From positions 1-18,467 of the forward strand of contig DUUR01000209.1 in NCBI GenBank assembly GCA_012841425.1: a DNA stretch of 18,467 bases. The letters run 5' to 3'. Source of the DNA: Bacteroidales bacterium. GTDB lineage: Bacteria > Bacteroidota > Bacteroidia > Bacteroidales > Dysgonomonadaceae. Below the pieces are notes generated by a model. That model saw only the letters and a list, made by a program, of their open reading frames with translations, made no database searches and was not told the DNA's origin. Of the stretch, positions 1-6,736 are shown in pieces. A program made the position numbers and the translations under genes. Positions within the stretch are counted from its first letter, which is position 1. Each line of letters opens with the position of its first letter.

Positions 1-2025
1 ATCCACTTCTCCACTTTCGAATTCATAATTACTGAATCGTGCATCGGCAAATCCATAATCACCGTAGAAAGAGAGATTTCTTAGTGGACTATATTTTAAA
101 CTCAACTCAAAACCTTTACTTTCAGACTTACCAGCATTCTCAACTGTTCTACCTGTTGTGCCCTGACGGGTTAATTTAATAATTTGAATATCGTTTACCC
201 GAGAGTAAAACAAAGCGTAAGTTAGTGATAGCTTATTGTTTAGCATCTCATAACGACCACCCAGCTCGTACGTCCAGCTAGTTTCGGGATCGTAAGATAA
301 CATTTCTTCTAAAGAAGTAGCTTGCGATCCTCCAGCCCCTGGGGCTCCGCCTGGAATCATTCCGGGAGGCATTCCACTCATAGCATTTTTCATAATTGAT
401 GTTGATAAAGCACTTTGCAAGACTTCTGAAAACACTTGTTCGTTATACCCCCCTGTCTTATAACCTTTTGAAGCTGAAAGATATACTACTGAGGTTGGCG
501 AGAACTCATACTTAAGTGCAAATTTGGGAAGGAATTGTCCAAAATCTCTACTGAAAGACCCTTCTATGAGAGTGTCACCTTCAACAAATATAGAGGGCAT
601 TGGTCTATTTGGTATCTGAAATTGCAGATTTACATCTCCACCGTCGCTCTCTGTTGAGAAATCTATTCCGGCATGCTCATAATCAAATCTCATTCCAACA
701 GTTGCAGATAAACCTTCGAGATTGAAAAGGTTGTTGAGAGTTGACTGATGAAAAAGAGCAAGACCTTTTGAAGGTTTAGTGTAAATACCTGGCAAGTCTA
801 TCCTGTCGTTGGCATACACAATTCTCAAAGGTGCACCCATTCCCTGCATGGCTCTATCAAGATGCCCCTGCATTGCAACCATTCCATCTTCTTTTATAGC
901 TACTGGTGTATCTATTGTTCTTTTATCATAGAAACCGAATGCACCCACCACCCAGCTATATCTACTTGAAGTGGCCGATTTAAATGTTAATTCTTGACTA
1001 AGCGAGTGCTGCTTTTGAAACTGACTGATAGAGAATACAGATTTGGAAGTGTAGTCCTGATCCATCTTCATATCATCTTTCAAGAATTGATAACCTGTTG
1101 TAGAGTGAATGCTGTAGCCATTTCTTTGCCAGTCTAGCGAGAGACCGTTTGTAACAAGGTGACGATCGTATGAGGATGGCTCGTTAAAGCTAGATGCAGT
1201 TGAATCTATATGCATATATGGGAATGCACCACCTGTAACATAGTCGTAATTACTAAACAATAATGCTTTGAAATTCGGAGAAGCTTGCCACTCAAACTTA
1301 ACTCTTGCACCAGCATTTTCTGAATCATCTACCTTTTCATTTGTATAGCTATTCATAAAGAAGCCATCGTCGCGTTTATAATATGCAGCAGCAGAAACTC
1401 CAAAATTGTCTGAGATTTTGCTGTAGTTAGATCCCATTACGGATAATTGACCATAATTGCCACCACTCAACTTTAATCGTGTTCCCTGATATGAAAGGGG
1501 AGAAAGGGTGTAAAGATTTACAATTCCACCAATTGCATTTCTACCATAAAGTGTACCTTGTGCACCGCGAAGCACCTCGATACGCTGTATGTCCTGAAAC
1601 TCAAAATCGAATGCAGAAGGATTAAAGCTAGGTACATTATCAACATACATGCTCACTGTTTGTGAGCCTAGGCGGGCACCAATACCACGTATATAAATAG
1701 GAGTAGAAACTTTTGATCCGTATGTAGGGATAAAGAAGTTTGGTATATATGAGCTCAAATCGGGGAGCGATTCAATTTGTGTGCTTTGCAGCTGTTGTGG
1801 TGTAACCACTGATACTGCGTTGGGCATATTTTTGAGGTTGTTTGTCTCTTTTACTGAGCTAGTAATCACAAACTCATCGAGATAATATATCTTTACTGTA
1901 TCTTGAGGATTCACATACTCTGACACGATATTTTCTTTAATAGACAAATCGTCTTTCTTTATTTCTGAATAGGCCGATAGGTTTATAACCACGGCAACTA
2001 GAGCCAAAAACATCTTTTTAATCAT
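1..2025 (-). CDS. TonB-dependent outer-membrane receptor, C-terminus missing (runs off the window)
   Basis: Outer-membrane beta-barrel receptor that imports a ligand using TonB/ExbBD energy; the substrate is unknown. The reading frame is open for 675 codons from the ATG at 2025 to base 1 with no stop, so only the distal barrel is missing. Residues 1-20 look like a signal peptide (IKK, then a hydrophobic stretch). A TonB-box-like segment DEFVITSS lies near residues 50-57. The plug follows, with IYIRGIGARLGSQ, VSMYVDNVP and the hallmark RIEVLRGAQGTLYGRNAIGG. There is no N-terminal carboxypeptidase-like domain and no SusD neighbour, so it is not a SusC-type glycan receptor. The organisation resembles siderophore, haem or vitamin receptors. 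Two methionine-rich stretches (about residues 374-399 and 533-572) fall in the barrel region. It appears monocistronic, with its own upstream region. Confidence 0.93.
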   Translation of the reverse strand, partial: MIKKMFLALVAVVINLSAYSEIKKDDLSIKENIVSEYVNPQDTVKIYYLDEFVITSSVKETNNLKNMPNAVSVVTPQQLQSTQIESLPDLSSYIPNFFIPTYGSKVSTPIYIRGIGARLGSQTVSMYVDNVPSFNPSAFDFEFQDIQRIEVLRGAQGTLYGRNAIGGIVNLYTLSPLSYQGTRLKLSGGNYGQLSVMGSNYSKISDNFGVSAAAYYKRDDGFFMNSYTNEKVDDSENAGARVKFEWQASPNFKALLFSNYDYVTGGAFPYMHIDSTASSFNEPSSYDRHLVTNGLSLDWQRNGYSIHSTTGYQFLKDDMKMDQDYTSKSVFSISQFQKQHSLSQELTFKSATSSRYSWVVGAFGFYDKRTIDTPVAIKEDGMVAMQGHLDRAMQGMGAPLRIVYANDRIDLPGIYTKPSKGLALFHQSTLNNLFNLEGLSATVGMRFDYEHAGIDFSTESDGGDVNLQFQIPNRPMPSIFVEGDTLIEGSFSRDFGQFLPKFALKYEFSPTSVVYLSASKGYKTGGYNEQVFSEVLQSALSTSIMKNAMSGMPPGMIPGGAPGAGGSQATSLEEMLSYDPETSWTYELGGRYEMLNNKLSLTYALFYSRVNDIQIIKLTRQGTTGRTVENAGKSESKGFELSLKYSPLRNLSFYGDYGFADARFSNYEFESGEVD

Positions 2026-2065
2026 TATGTTCTTTTATTATATTTCAGTATTTTAATCAATGTTA

Positions 2066-2096
2066 CAAAGTAATATCTAAATACGTTGTCATACAA
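2066..2096 (-). promoter_or_regulatory. Putative promoter of the TonB-dependent receptor
   Basis: On the minus strand TTACTTTG (2066-2073) resembles the Bacteroidota -7 box TAnnTTTG with one mismatch. A TTG (2094-2096) sits 20 nt upstream, as expected for the -33 element. The leader would be about 35 nt. The match is imperfect. Confidence 0.35.
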
Positions 2097-2113
2097 TCAC
2101 TACAATTAGTGAT
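2096..2113. repeat. Inverted repeat ATCACTA-caat-TAGTGAT between DUF486 gene and receptor
   Basis: A perfect 7-bp inverted repeat with a 4-nt loop, followed on the plus strand by seven T residues. It lies just past the DUF486 stop and abuts the predicted -33 element of the receptor promoter. The T-tract is on the wrong side for terminating DUF486 transcription (minus strand), so it could be an operator for the receptor or a terminator of plus-strand antisense RNA. Confidence 0.5.
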
Positions 2114-2129
2114 TTTTTTCTTTAATATA

Positions 2130-2492
2130 CTACTTAAATATGAAGTATACTGCTAGTATGAGAAACACAAACCCGATAATATGATTTAATTTAATGGTAG
2201 TTTGAAAAGCAATAGCAGAGAAAACAACAAAAACCACCAGAGTTATAACTTCTTGAATAATCTTTAGCTGTAGAAGCGAAAATGCACCTCCATTTCCTTC
2301 ATAACCTATACGATTGGCAGGCACCTGAAAGCAGTATTCGAAGAAAGCAATAAGCCAACTAATTAGAATTACACCAAAAAGTGACAATTTGCTAAACCAG
2401 CTATATTCGGCCAGTTTTAAATGACCATACCAAGCGAAAGTCATAAAAATGTTTGAAAACAATAAAAGTCCAATTGTAAGTAAGTAGTTCAT
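2130..2492 (-). CDS. DUF486 (DMT_6) family small membrane protein
   Basis: A 120-residue integral membrane protein with four predicted helices at about residues 2-20, 35-55, 80-97 and 103-119. Sequence features match the DUF486 family, a small relative of the drug/metabolite transporter superfamily: FMTFAWYGHLK near the N-terminus, FEYCFQVPANRIGY in the first loop, and a GGAFSLLQLKIIQEV segment before helix 3. The length is normal for that family. Four helices is the size of an EmrE-type half transporter, so a dimer is plausible, but no substrate is known. The gene is divergent from the nicotinamidase gene and has its own -7 box. It ends about 105 bp before the receptor start, and the inverted repeat at 2096-2113 separates them. 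Confidence 0.85.
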   Translation of the reverse strand: MNYLLTIGLLLFSNIFMTFAWYGHLKLAEYSWFSKLSLFGVILISWLIAFFEYCFQVPANRIGYEGNGGAFSLLQLKIIQEVITLVVFVVFSAIAFQTTIKLNHIIGFVFLILAVYFIFK

Positions 2493-2513
2493 AATGTGAA
2501 TTTAAAAATTGCG

Positions 2514-2521
2514 CAAAAATA
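2514..2521 (-). promoter_or_regulatory. -7 promoter box TATTTTTG for the DUF486 gene
   Basis: On the minus strand TATTTTTG matches the Bacteroidota -7 consensus TAnnTTTG exactly. Transcription would start near 2507, giving a leader of about 15 nt. No clear -33 TTTG was seen at the expected distance. Confidence 0.5.
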
Positions 2522-2639
2522 CAACTTTTTTATAATACAATTTTTTTTTATCTTTAATTTGAATATTCTCATAGAAAGCATTTATGAACTGCTTCATAAA
2601 AGTTTTGTTATAGATATTAATAGAATAATAATTATTGAA

Positions 2640-3182
2640 ATGAAAAAAGCATTACTTATAGTTGACGTTCAGAACGATTTTTGCCCAGGTGGCTCATTGG
2701 GTGTGAAAGATGGTGATAAGGTTGTAGAGGTGATTAACGGGTTAATGGATAAATTCGACTTAGTTATCTCTTCTCAAGATTGGCATCCCGAAGAAACAGT
2801 TCATTTTGAAAAATGGCCTGTGCATTGTGTTGCTGGAACTAGCGGTGCAGAGTTTCATCCTTCTTTAAATAGCAATAATATAGACCTTAGATTAAAGAAA
2901 GGTACAGATAACAAAGATGATGGTTACTCCGCTTTTGAAGCAACTAATATTAATTTTGGAGAATACCTTAATAATAATCGAGTGACCACACTTTATATTT
3001 GTGGTCTTACAACTGATTATTGTGTAAAGGAGAGCGCATTAGACTCTATAAGTAAGGGCATTCACACTTATGTGGTAACTGATGCGATTGCAGCGGTTAA
3101 TGCTAAGCAGGGTGATGACAAGGAAGCATTAAATGAAATGTATAAAAGTGGTTGCATATTAGTGGAATCTAAAGATATTTAA
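2640..3182 (+). CDS. pncA: Nicotinamidase (isochorismatase superfamily)
   Basis: Cytosolic hydrolase converting nicotinamide to nicotinate for NAD salvage. The protein is 180 residues from the ATG at 2640 (MKKALLIVDVQNDF). The frame stays open upstream to 2496, but that extension is low-complexity, hydrophobic and overlaps the divergent promoter region, so it is rejected. All family residues are visible: catalytic Asp9, Lys87 or Lys88 in LKKGTD, and nucleophile Cys128 in GLTTDYCVKESALD; metal ligands Asp47, His49 and His55 in SQDWHPEETVH; and the family signature AGTSGAEFHP. Length is slightly short of the usual 200 or so but nothing essential is missing. It is followed 38 bp later by the HipA-like kinase, which has its own -7 box, so they may not be co-transcribed. 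Confidence 0.93.
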   Translation: MKKALLIVDVQNDFCPGGSLGVKDGDKVVEVINGLMDKFDLVISSQDWHPEETVHFEKWPVHCVAGTSGAEFHPSLNSNNIDLRLKKGTDNKDDGYSAFEATNINFGEYLNNNRVTTLYICGLTTDYCVKESALDSISKGIHTYVVTDAIAAVNAKQGDDKEALNEMYKSGCILVESKDI

Positions 3183-3205
3183 TCAATACCTACAATCAAT
3201 TATCT

Positions 3206-3213
3206 TATCTTTG
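3206..3213 (+). promoter_or_regulatory. -7 promoter box TATCTTTG immediately before the HipA-like kinase
   Basis: TATCTTTG is a perfect TAnnTTTG box ending 7 bases before the kinase ATG at 3221. Transcription starting at the usual distance would leave only 0-4 nt of leader. No good -33 TTTG is seen at 19-21 nt upstream. Confidence 0.5.
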
Positions 3214-3220
3214 CAGTAAG

Positions 3221-4003
3221 ATGGCAAAAGATATATCACTGCGTAACGTAAATGTAACACGCTATATAGTACCTCTTCGAGAGGGGGGCTCTTTACCTGC
3301 TTTGGCTGAAGCTGATGACGGTTTTAAGTATGTTCTTAAATTCCGTGGTGCAGGTCATGGAACTAAGATGCTGATTTCTGAACTTATTGGTGGCAAGATA
3401 GCTTCAGCACTTGGGCTTAATATTCCTGAACTTGTGTTTGCATGGCTAGATGAGGACTTTGGACGTAGTGAGGGCGATGAGGAAATTCAAGATCTTTTAA
3501 AAGGTAGTATAGGGCAAAACCTTGGTCTTCATTTTCTCTCAGGGGCATTGGCATTTGACCCTAAGGTGGATATAGATCCGATGCTTGCATCTAAGATTGT
3601 TTGGCTAGATGCTTTTACGACCAATATAGATCGCACTTTTAATAATAGTAATCTGCTTTGGTGGCATCAAGAATTATGGATTATTGATAATGGGGCATCT
3701 TTATACTTTCACCACTCTTGGAAGGATTTTGAGAAGCATTCTTTAAGTCCCTTCCCATATATTAAAGATCATATTCTGCTTCCACAAGCAACCATGCTTG
3801 ATGAAGCAAATAGGTTTGCACATAAGACTTTAAGTGATGACCTTTTTAGAGATATAGTGAGCCTTATTCCAGATAATTGGATTATATGGAATCATACTGA
3901 AGAGACTCCCGAACAGATAAGAGAAGTATATTTTAAATTTCTCCAAAACAGATTTCAGCATTCAGACAACTTCATAAATTGTGCAAAAGATGCAAGAGGA
4001 TAA
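3221..4003 (+). CDS. Compact HipA-like protein kinase (HipA_2-type)
   Basis: A 260-residue protein resembling stand-alone HipA-family kinase domains, much shorter than HipA itself (about 440 residues) and without the HipA N-terminal subdomain. Visible kinase elements are VLKF with Lys40 as the likely ATP-binding lysine, a glycine-rich FRGAGHGTK segment (42-49), Glu54 in the following helix, a catalytic loop NIDRTFNNSN (135-144) with Asp137 and an Asn, and IIDNGASL with Asp156 as the likely metal-binding Asp. Its 3' end overlaps the DUF3037 gene by 14 nt, so the two are almost certainly translated together. No HipB-like helix-turn-helix partner lies on either side. HipA homologues phosphorylate aminoacyl-tRNA synthetases or other proteins, but the target here is unknown. 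Catalytic competence is inferred from the conserved residues. Confidence 0.82.
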   Translation: MAKDISLRNVNVTRYIVPLREGGSLPALAEADDGFKYVLKFRGAGHGTKMLISELIGGKIASALGLNIPELVFAWLDEDFGRSEGDEEIQDLLKGSIGQNLGLHFLSGALAFDPKVDIDPMLASKIVWLDAFTTNIDRTFNNSNLLWWHQELWIIDNGASLYFHHSWKDFEKHSLSPFPYIKDHILLPQATMLDEANRFAHKTLSDDLFRDIVSLIPDNWIIWNHTEETPEQIREVYFKFLQNRFQHSDNFINCAKDARG

Positions 4004-4373
4004 ATTATATCATTATGCTGTAATACGACTTGTTCCTAAGATTGAAAGGGAGGAGTTTATTAATATCGGATTGATCCTATTCTCGAAAAACGAACAGTTC
4101 ATTCGACTGAAGTATCATCTTTGTAAAGAGAAATTCAGACTAATGTGTACCGACACTGAGTATGAAGATGTTATAAGAAGTCTTGAAACATTTAAACAGA
4201 TTGCTGAAGGAAATCATGATTTTGGTCCAATTGCAAAAATGGATATTCCTGAGCGATTTAGATGGCTTGCTGCAGTTAGAAGCTCAATAATTCAAACATC
4301 GCCTACACATATAGGTAAGTCATATAATTTGGATGAAACTTTTGAACGACTTTTTAATGAACTTGTAATTTGA
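3990..4373 (+). CDS. DUF3037 domain protein, partner of the HipA-like kinase
   Basis: A soluble 127-residue protein of unknown function. The N-terminal YHYAVIRLVPKIEREEFINIG and the C-terminal RFRWLAAVRSSIIQTSPTHIG followed by an Asp-Glu and LFNELV are the conserved blocks of DUF3037. The start chosen is ATG 3990. An in-frame GTG at 3981 would add three residues and is less likely. The gene begins inside the last codons of the kinase, giving a 14-nt overlap. DUF3037 genes are, from general knowledge, often found next to HipA-like kinase genes, so a role as regulator, substrate or antitoxin-like partner is an inference. The last 20 bp overlap the 3' end of the convergent epimerase gene. Confidence 0.82.
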   Translation: MQEDKLYHYAVIRLVPKIEREEFINIGLILFSKNEQFIRLKYHLCKEKFRLMCTDTEYEDVIRSLETFKQIAEGNHDFGPIAKMDIPERFRWLAAVRSSIIQTSPTHIGKSYNLDETFERLFNELVI

Positions 4374-5400
4374 AACTCAATTCTTGTATTGGCTCAACAC
4401 CTATCCCAGGCATTTCAGATGCAATTATCTTTCCATTTTGTAGTGAAGATCCTTTATAACAATCATTTGCAATCAATAAAGCTCCATCTAGATCAGCAAA
4501 ATCCATTCCTGCAGATATTTGAGATGCAGCTGAAATGGCACATGAGGTTTCGGTCATACAGCCCATCATAACCTTCATGCCTAAAGACTTTGCGAGCATG
4601 CGCATTTTCCATGCTTCATGCATTCCGGTACATTTCATTAACTTTATATTGATGCCAGAGAAAACACCCTTTAGTCGATTAATATCTTCTAGTCTTTGAA
4701 CTGACTCATCTGCAAAAATAGGTAAGGGGCTTTCTTCTGTAAGTTGTGCAATATTATCGAGATCATGTTTTGGCATTGGCTGCTCAACCATCACAACTCC
4801 TTGCTCTTTTAACCAATGTATCATTTCAAGTGCCTCATGTCTGTCTCTCCAACCCTGATTTGCATCTACTGCCAATGGCATATTTGTAACGGACCTAATG
4901 GCTCTGATCATACGTTTATCATCAGCTCCTCCTACTTTTACTTTAAGAATTTTGTAACTATCAATTACTTCACGGGTTTTCTCTCTAACCATTTCATCTG
5001 TATCAATTCCAATGGTGAAAGTTGTGCTAGGTACATCATATTTATTCAAGCCCTGTATTTTGTACCAAGGAGAACCAATTATTTTACCTGCCAAATCGTG
5101 TAATGCTATATCTACTGATGCCTTTGCTGCGGTGTTATTTGTAGCTAATGAATCTATATAATTAACAATCTCCTCTATTTGTGTTGGATTGTTGTAACCA
5201 GACAAATCTACTTTCTTAAGAAAGTAGATTACAGACTCTTGAGTTTCGCCAAGATAGGGTGGTAACGATGCTTCACCGTAACCAACAAGTCCGTCATACT
5301 CTATTTTTGTAAGCACTACAGGAGTAGTTGTTCTTGAGAATCCTGAAATAGTAAATGTATGTTTAAGCTGCAAGCTGTAGGGAGTCCAAGATAATTTCAT
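4354..5400 (-). CDS. L-Ala-D/L-Glu epimerase (enolase superfamily dipeptide epimerase)
   Basis: Epimerises L-Ala-D-Glu released from murein to L-Ala-L-Glu, which normal peptidases can use. The 348-residue protein has the muconate-lactonizing subgroup layout: an N-terminal capping domain, then a barrel. Visible active-site residues are the KxK motif Lys153/Lys155 in ILKVKVGG, metal ligands Asp179 (VDANQGW), Glu206 (VEQPMP) and Asp231 (ADES), and a general base Lys253 or Lys256 (IKLMK) on the opposite face. The Asp303-x-Asp305-Gly sequence is the dipeptide-binding DxD signature of Ala-Glu epimerases. No signal peptide. Its ATG overlaps the stop of the upstream NlpC/P60 gene by four bases (ATGA), so the two are coupled. 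A 26-bp perfect palindrome lies within codons about 57-65. Substrate specificity is inferred from motif and context. Confidence 0.9.
   Translation of the reverse strand: MKLSWTPYSLQLKHTFTISGFSRTTTPVVLTKIEYDGLVGYGEASLPPYLGETQESVIYFLKKVDLSGYNNPTQIEEIVNYIDSLATNNTAAKASVDIALHDLAGKIIGSPWYKIQGLNKYDVPSTTFTIGIDTDEMVREKTREVIDSYKILKVKVGGADDKRMIRAIRSVTNMPLAVDANQGWRDRHEALEMIHWLKEQGVVMVEQPMPKHDLDNIAQLTEESPLPIFADESVQRLEDINRLKGVFSGINIKLMKCTGMHEAWKMRMLAKSLGMKVMMGCMTETSCAISAASQISAGMDFADLDGALLIANDCYKGSSLQNGKIIASEMPGIGVEPIQELSFKLQVH
5205..5230. repeat. 26-bp perfect palindrome within the epimerase gene
   Basis: The left arm AATCTACTTTCTT (5205-5217) is the exact reverse complement of the right arm AAGAAAGTAGATT (5218-5230), with no spacer, centred on CTTAAG. 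It encodes the peptide IYFLKKVDL on the minus strand. The arms are continuous and mismatch-free. Confidence 0.9.
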
Positions 5401-6539
5401 TTTGATATTGTATCAACTTTTACTGGTTCACTGTTTTCTATATATCTTTTAGAACGCAAATAACGATCGGCATTAAATTTGTCATATAATGAATCAGATG
5501 GGTTCAAGCTATTTATTCGTACGAAGTCTGAAGCATGAATAAAATGATTGTCTCCTAAATAAATCCCGACATGAACCACTCTCTCGTCGTTGGATTCATA
5601 GTTTTCAGAATCTCCTTGTTCAATTATACTTTTTGCCCCTTTTGTGCCAAAAAAGATTAAGTCTCCAGGCATAAGCTTACCAAAATCTCTCTTCGAATCA
5701 ACTAACAAGCCCTTATTCACCTGCTGTGAGGCATCACGAGGCAAAGTAATACCGTGCATAGAAAAGACTATTTTTGTAAACCCACTACAATCAAGCCCTT
5801 TGGAAGATGTACCACCCCATAAATATGGTATCCCCTTAAACTGTAATGCAGTTCTTATAATACTTTCACCAGAAAGATTAATATTATTGAACCAGTCTTC
5901 ATATGTTATAGCGTCTGATTTCGATAAAAAAGCGATACGACCATCGGGATATACTACTTCGTAGAATCTCTCATTTTCTGATTTTAGAGCTAATATGTTA
6001 CCTATAACTAAATCTGAAACAGGATTTGATGTTGCATCGTCTAACTCATATGTAGTTGCATAAACTGAAATAACGATAACCTTTGGCTGATTGTTGTAAC
6101 TCAGTATTTCTGCTTTACTTAGAGGTTTCAATGAACCGTTCATCCATCCGATATACTTATCAGGAGTTTGGACTCGTCGCCAACCATTATTCTCCTCTAG
6201 TATTTTCACCTTAACACCCAGAAGTGTCTGAGTTATCATTTCGGAATTATAACGAGGGGCATGACGAATTGTGCCAACTGAATTATAAACTATACCTTCT
6301 GTATATTCGCCAAGCTGCACATCTGGCAGTAGACGTATTGAATCAATAAATGCCGGATATTTTTCTTTCAATATTCTTATTAATTCATCATAGGCATCTT
6401 TACTTGTTGTTACTCCTTTAACTATTGATGTATCACCTTTTTGATGGATTTCAATTTGGAAAACCTCTATTCTTCTATCAGGGGCATATCTATATTGAAT
6501 TTCCCTGATGATATGCTTAATATCATTCTCTTGAGCCAT
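5397..6539 (-). CDS. NlpC/P60 endopeptidase with SH3-type domains (YkfC-like gamma-D-glutamyl-L-diamino acid endopeptidase)
   Basis: Cysteine peptidase that cleaves the bond between D-Glu and the diamino acid of murein stem peptides, giving L-Ala-D-Glu. Of 380 residues, about 1-80 form an N-terminal alpha/beta region, 82-140 an SH3-like domain (GTIRHAPRYNSE to IGWMNGSL), about 150-210 a second SH3-like domain, and 225-365 the NlpC/P60 domain. The catalytic triad is Cys251 in KGLDCSGF, His323 in VVHVGIYLG and His335 in NHFIHAS; YLWGGTSSKGLDCSG is the typical surround. A stop codon (TAG) lies seven codons before the ATG, so no signal peptide has been missed and the enzyme is probably cytosolic. 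That suits recycling rather than wall remodelling. It is the first gene of a two-gene operon with the epimerase. Confidence 0.9.
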   Translation of the reverse strand: MAQENDIKHIIREIQYRYAPDRRIEVFQIEIHQKGDTSIVKGVTTSKDAYDELIRILKEKYPAFIDSIRLLPDVQLGEYTEGIVYNSVGTIRHAPRYNSEMITQTLLGVKVKILEENNGWRRVQTPDKYIGWMNGSLKPLSKAEILSYNNQPKVIVISVYATTYELDDATSNPVSDLVIGNILALKSENERFYEVVYPDGRIAFLSKSDAITYEDWFNNINLSGESIIRTALQFKGIPYLWGGTSSKGLDCSGFTKIVFSMHGITLPRDASQQVNKGLLVDSKRDFGKLMPGDLIFFGTKGAKSIIEQGDSENYESNDERVVHVGIYLGDNHFIHASDFVRINSLNPSDSLYDKFNADRYLRSKRYIENSEPVKVDTISK

Positions 6540-6676
6540 AAAACATTGTGTTGGAAAAGACTATAAAAAGAAGATGACATAATATCTGTTCATACTCTAC
6601 CTTATTTATAATGAAAGCGAAATATACAACTATTCTTCAATATTATTTATATAATTATACGAAAATGGCATGCAAC

Positions 6677-6706
6677 TTTGTAAAACACAGAAAATCATTA
6701 TCTTTG
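6677..6706 (+). promoter_or_regulatory. Promoter of the isoaspartate methyltransferase gene
   Basis: TTTG at 6677-6680 (-33 element) and TATCTTTG at 6699-6706 (-7 element, exact TAnnTTTG) are separated by 18 nt, close to the 19-21 nt Bacteroidota consensus. Transcription would start near 6712, about 25 nt before the ATG at 6737. Confidence 0.6.
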
Positions 6707-6736
6707 TCTCAATAGTAAAGATTAAAAACAGATATA

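Noticed and set aside
1..2025. SusC-type glycan receptor linked to the GH2 enzyme as a polysaccharide utilisation locus
   Set aside because: No SusD is present, the receptor lacks the carboxypeptidase-like N-terminal domain, and GH2 is about 12 kb away with unrelated genes between.
2496..2639. Upstream extension of the nicotinamidase reading frame
   Set aside because: It is low-complexity, rich in Ile/Phe, overlaps the divergent promoter region, and the family start MKKALLIVDVQNDF is at 2640.
3221..4373. Classic hipBA toxin-antitoxin module
   Set aside because: No HipB-like helix-turn-helix gene is present, and the kinase lacks the HipA N-terminal subdomain.
4389..5103. Plus-strand open frames within the epimerase gene
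   Set aside because: They are shadows of a well-supported enolase-superfamily gene with intact catalytic residues.
6611..6715. 34-codon open frame in the gap before pcm
   Set aside because: It contains the pcm -33 and -7 elements, is Lys/Tyr-rich by base composition, and shows no coding signal.
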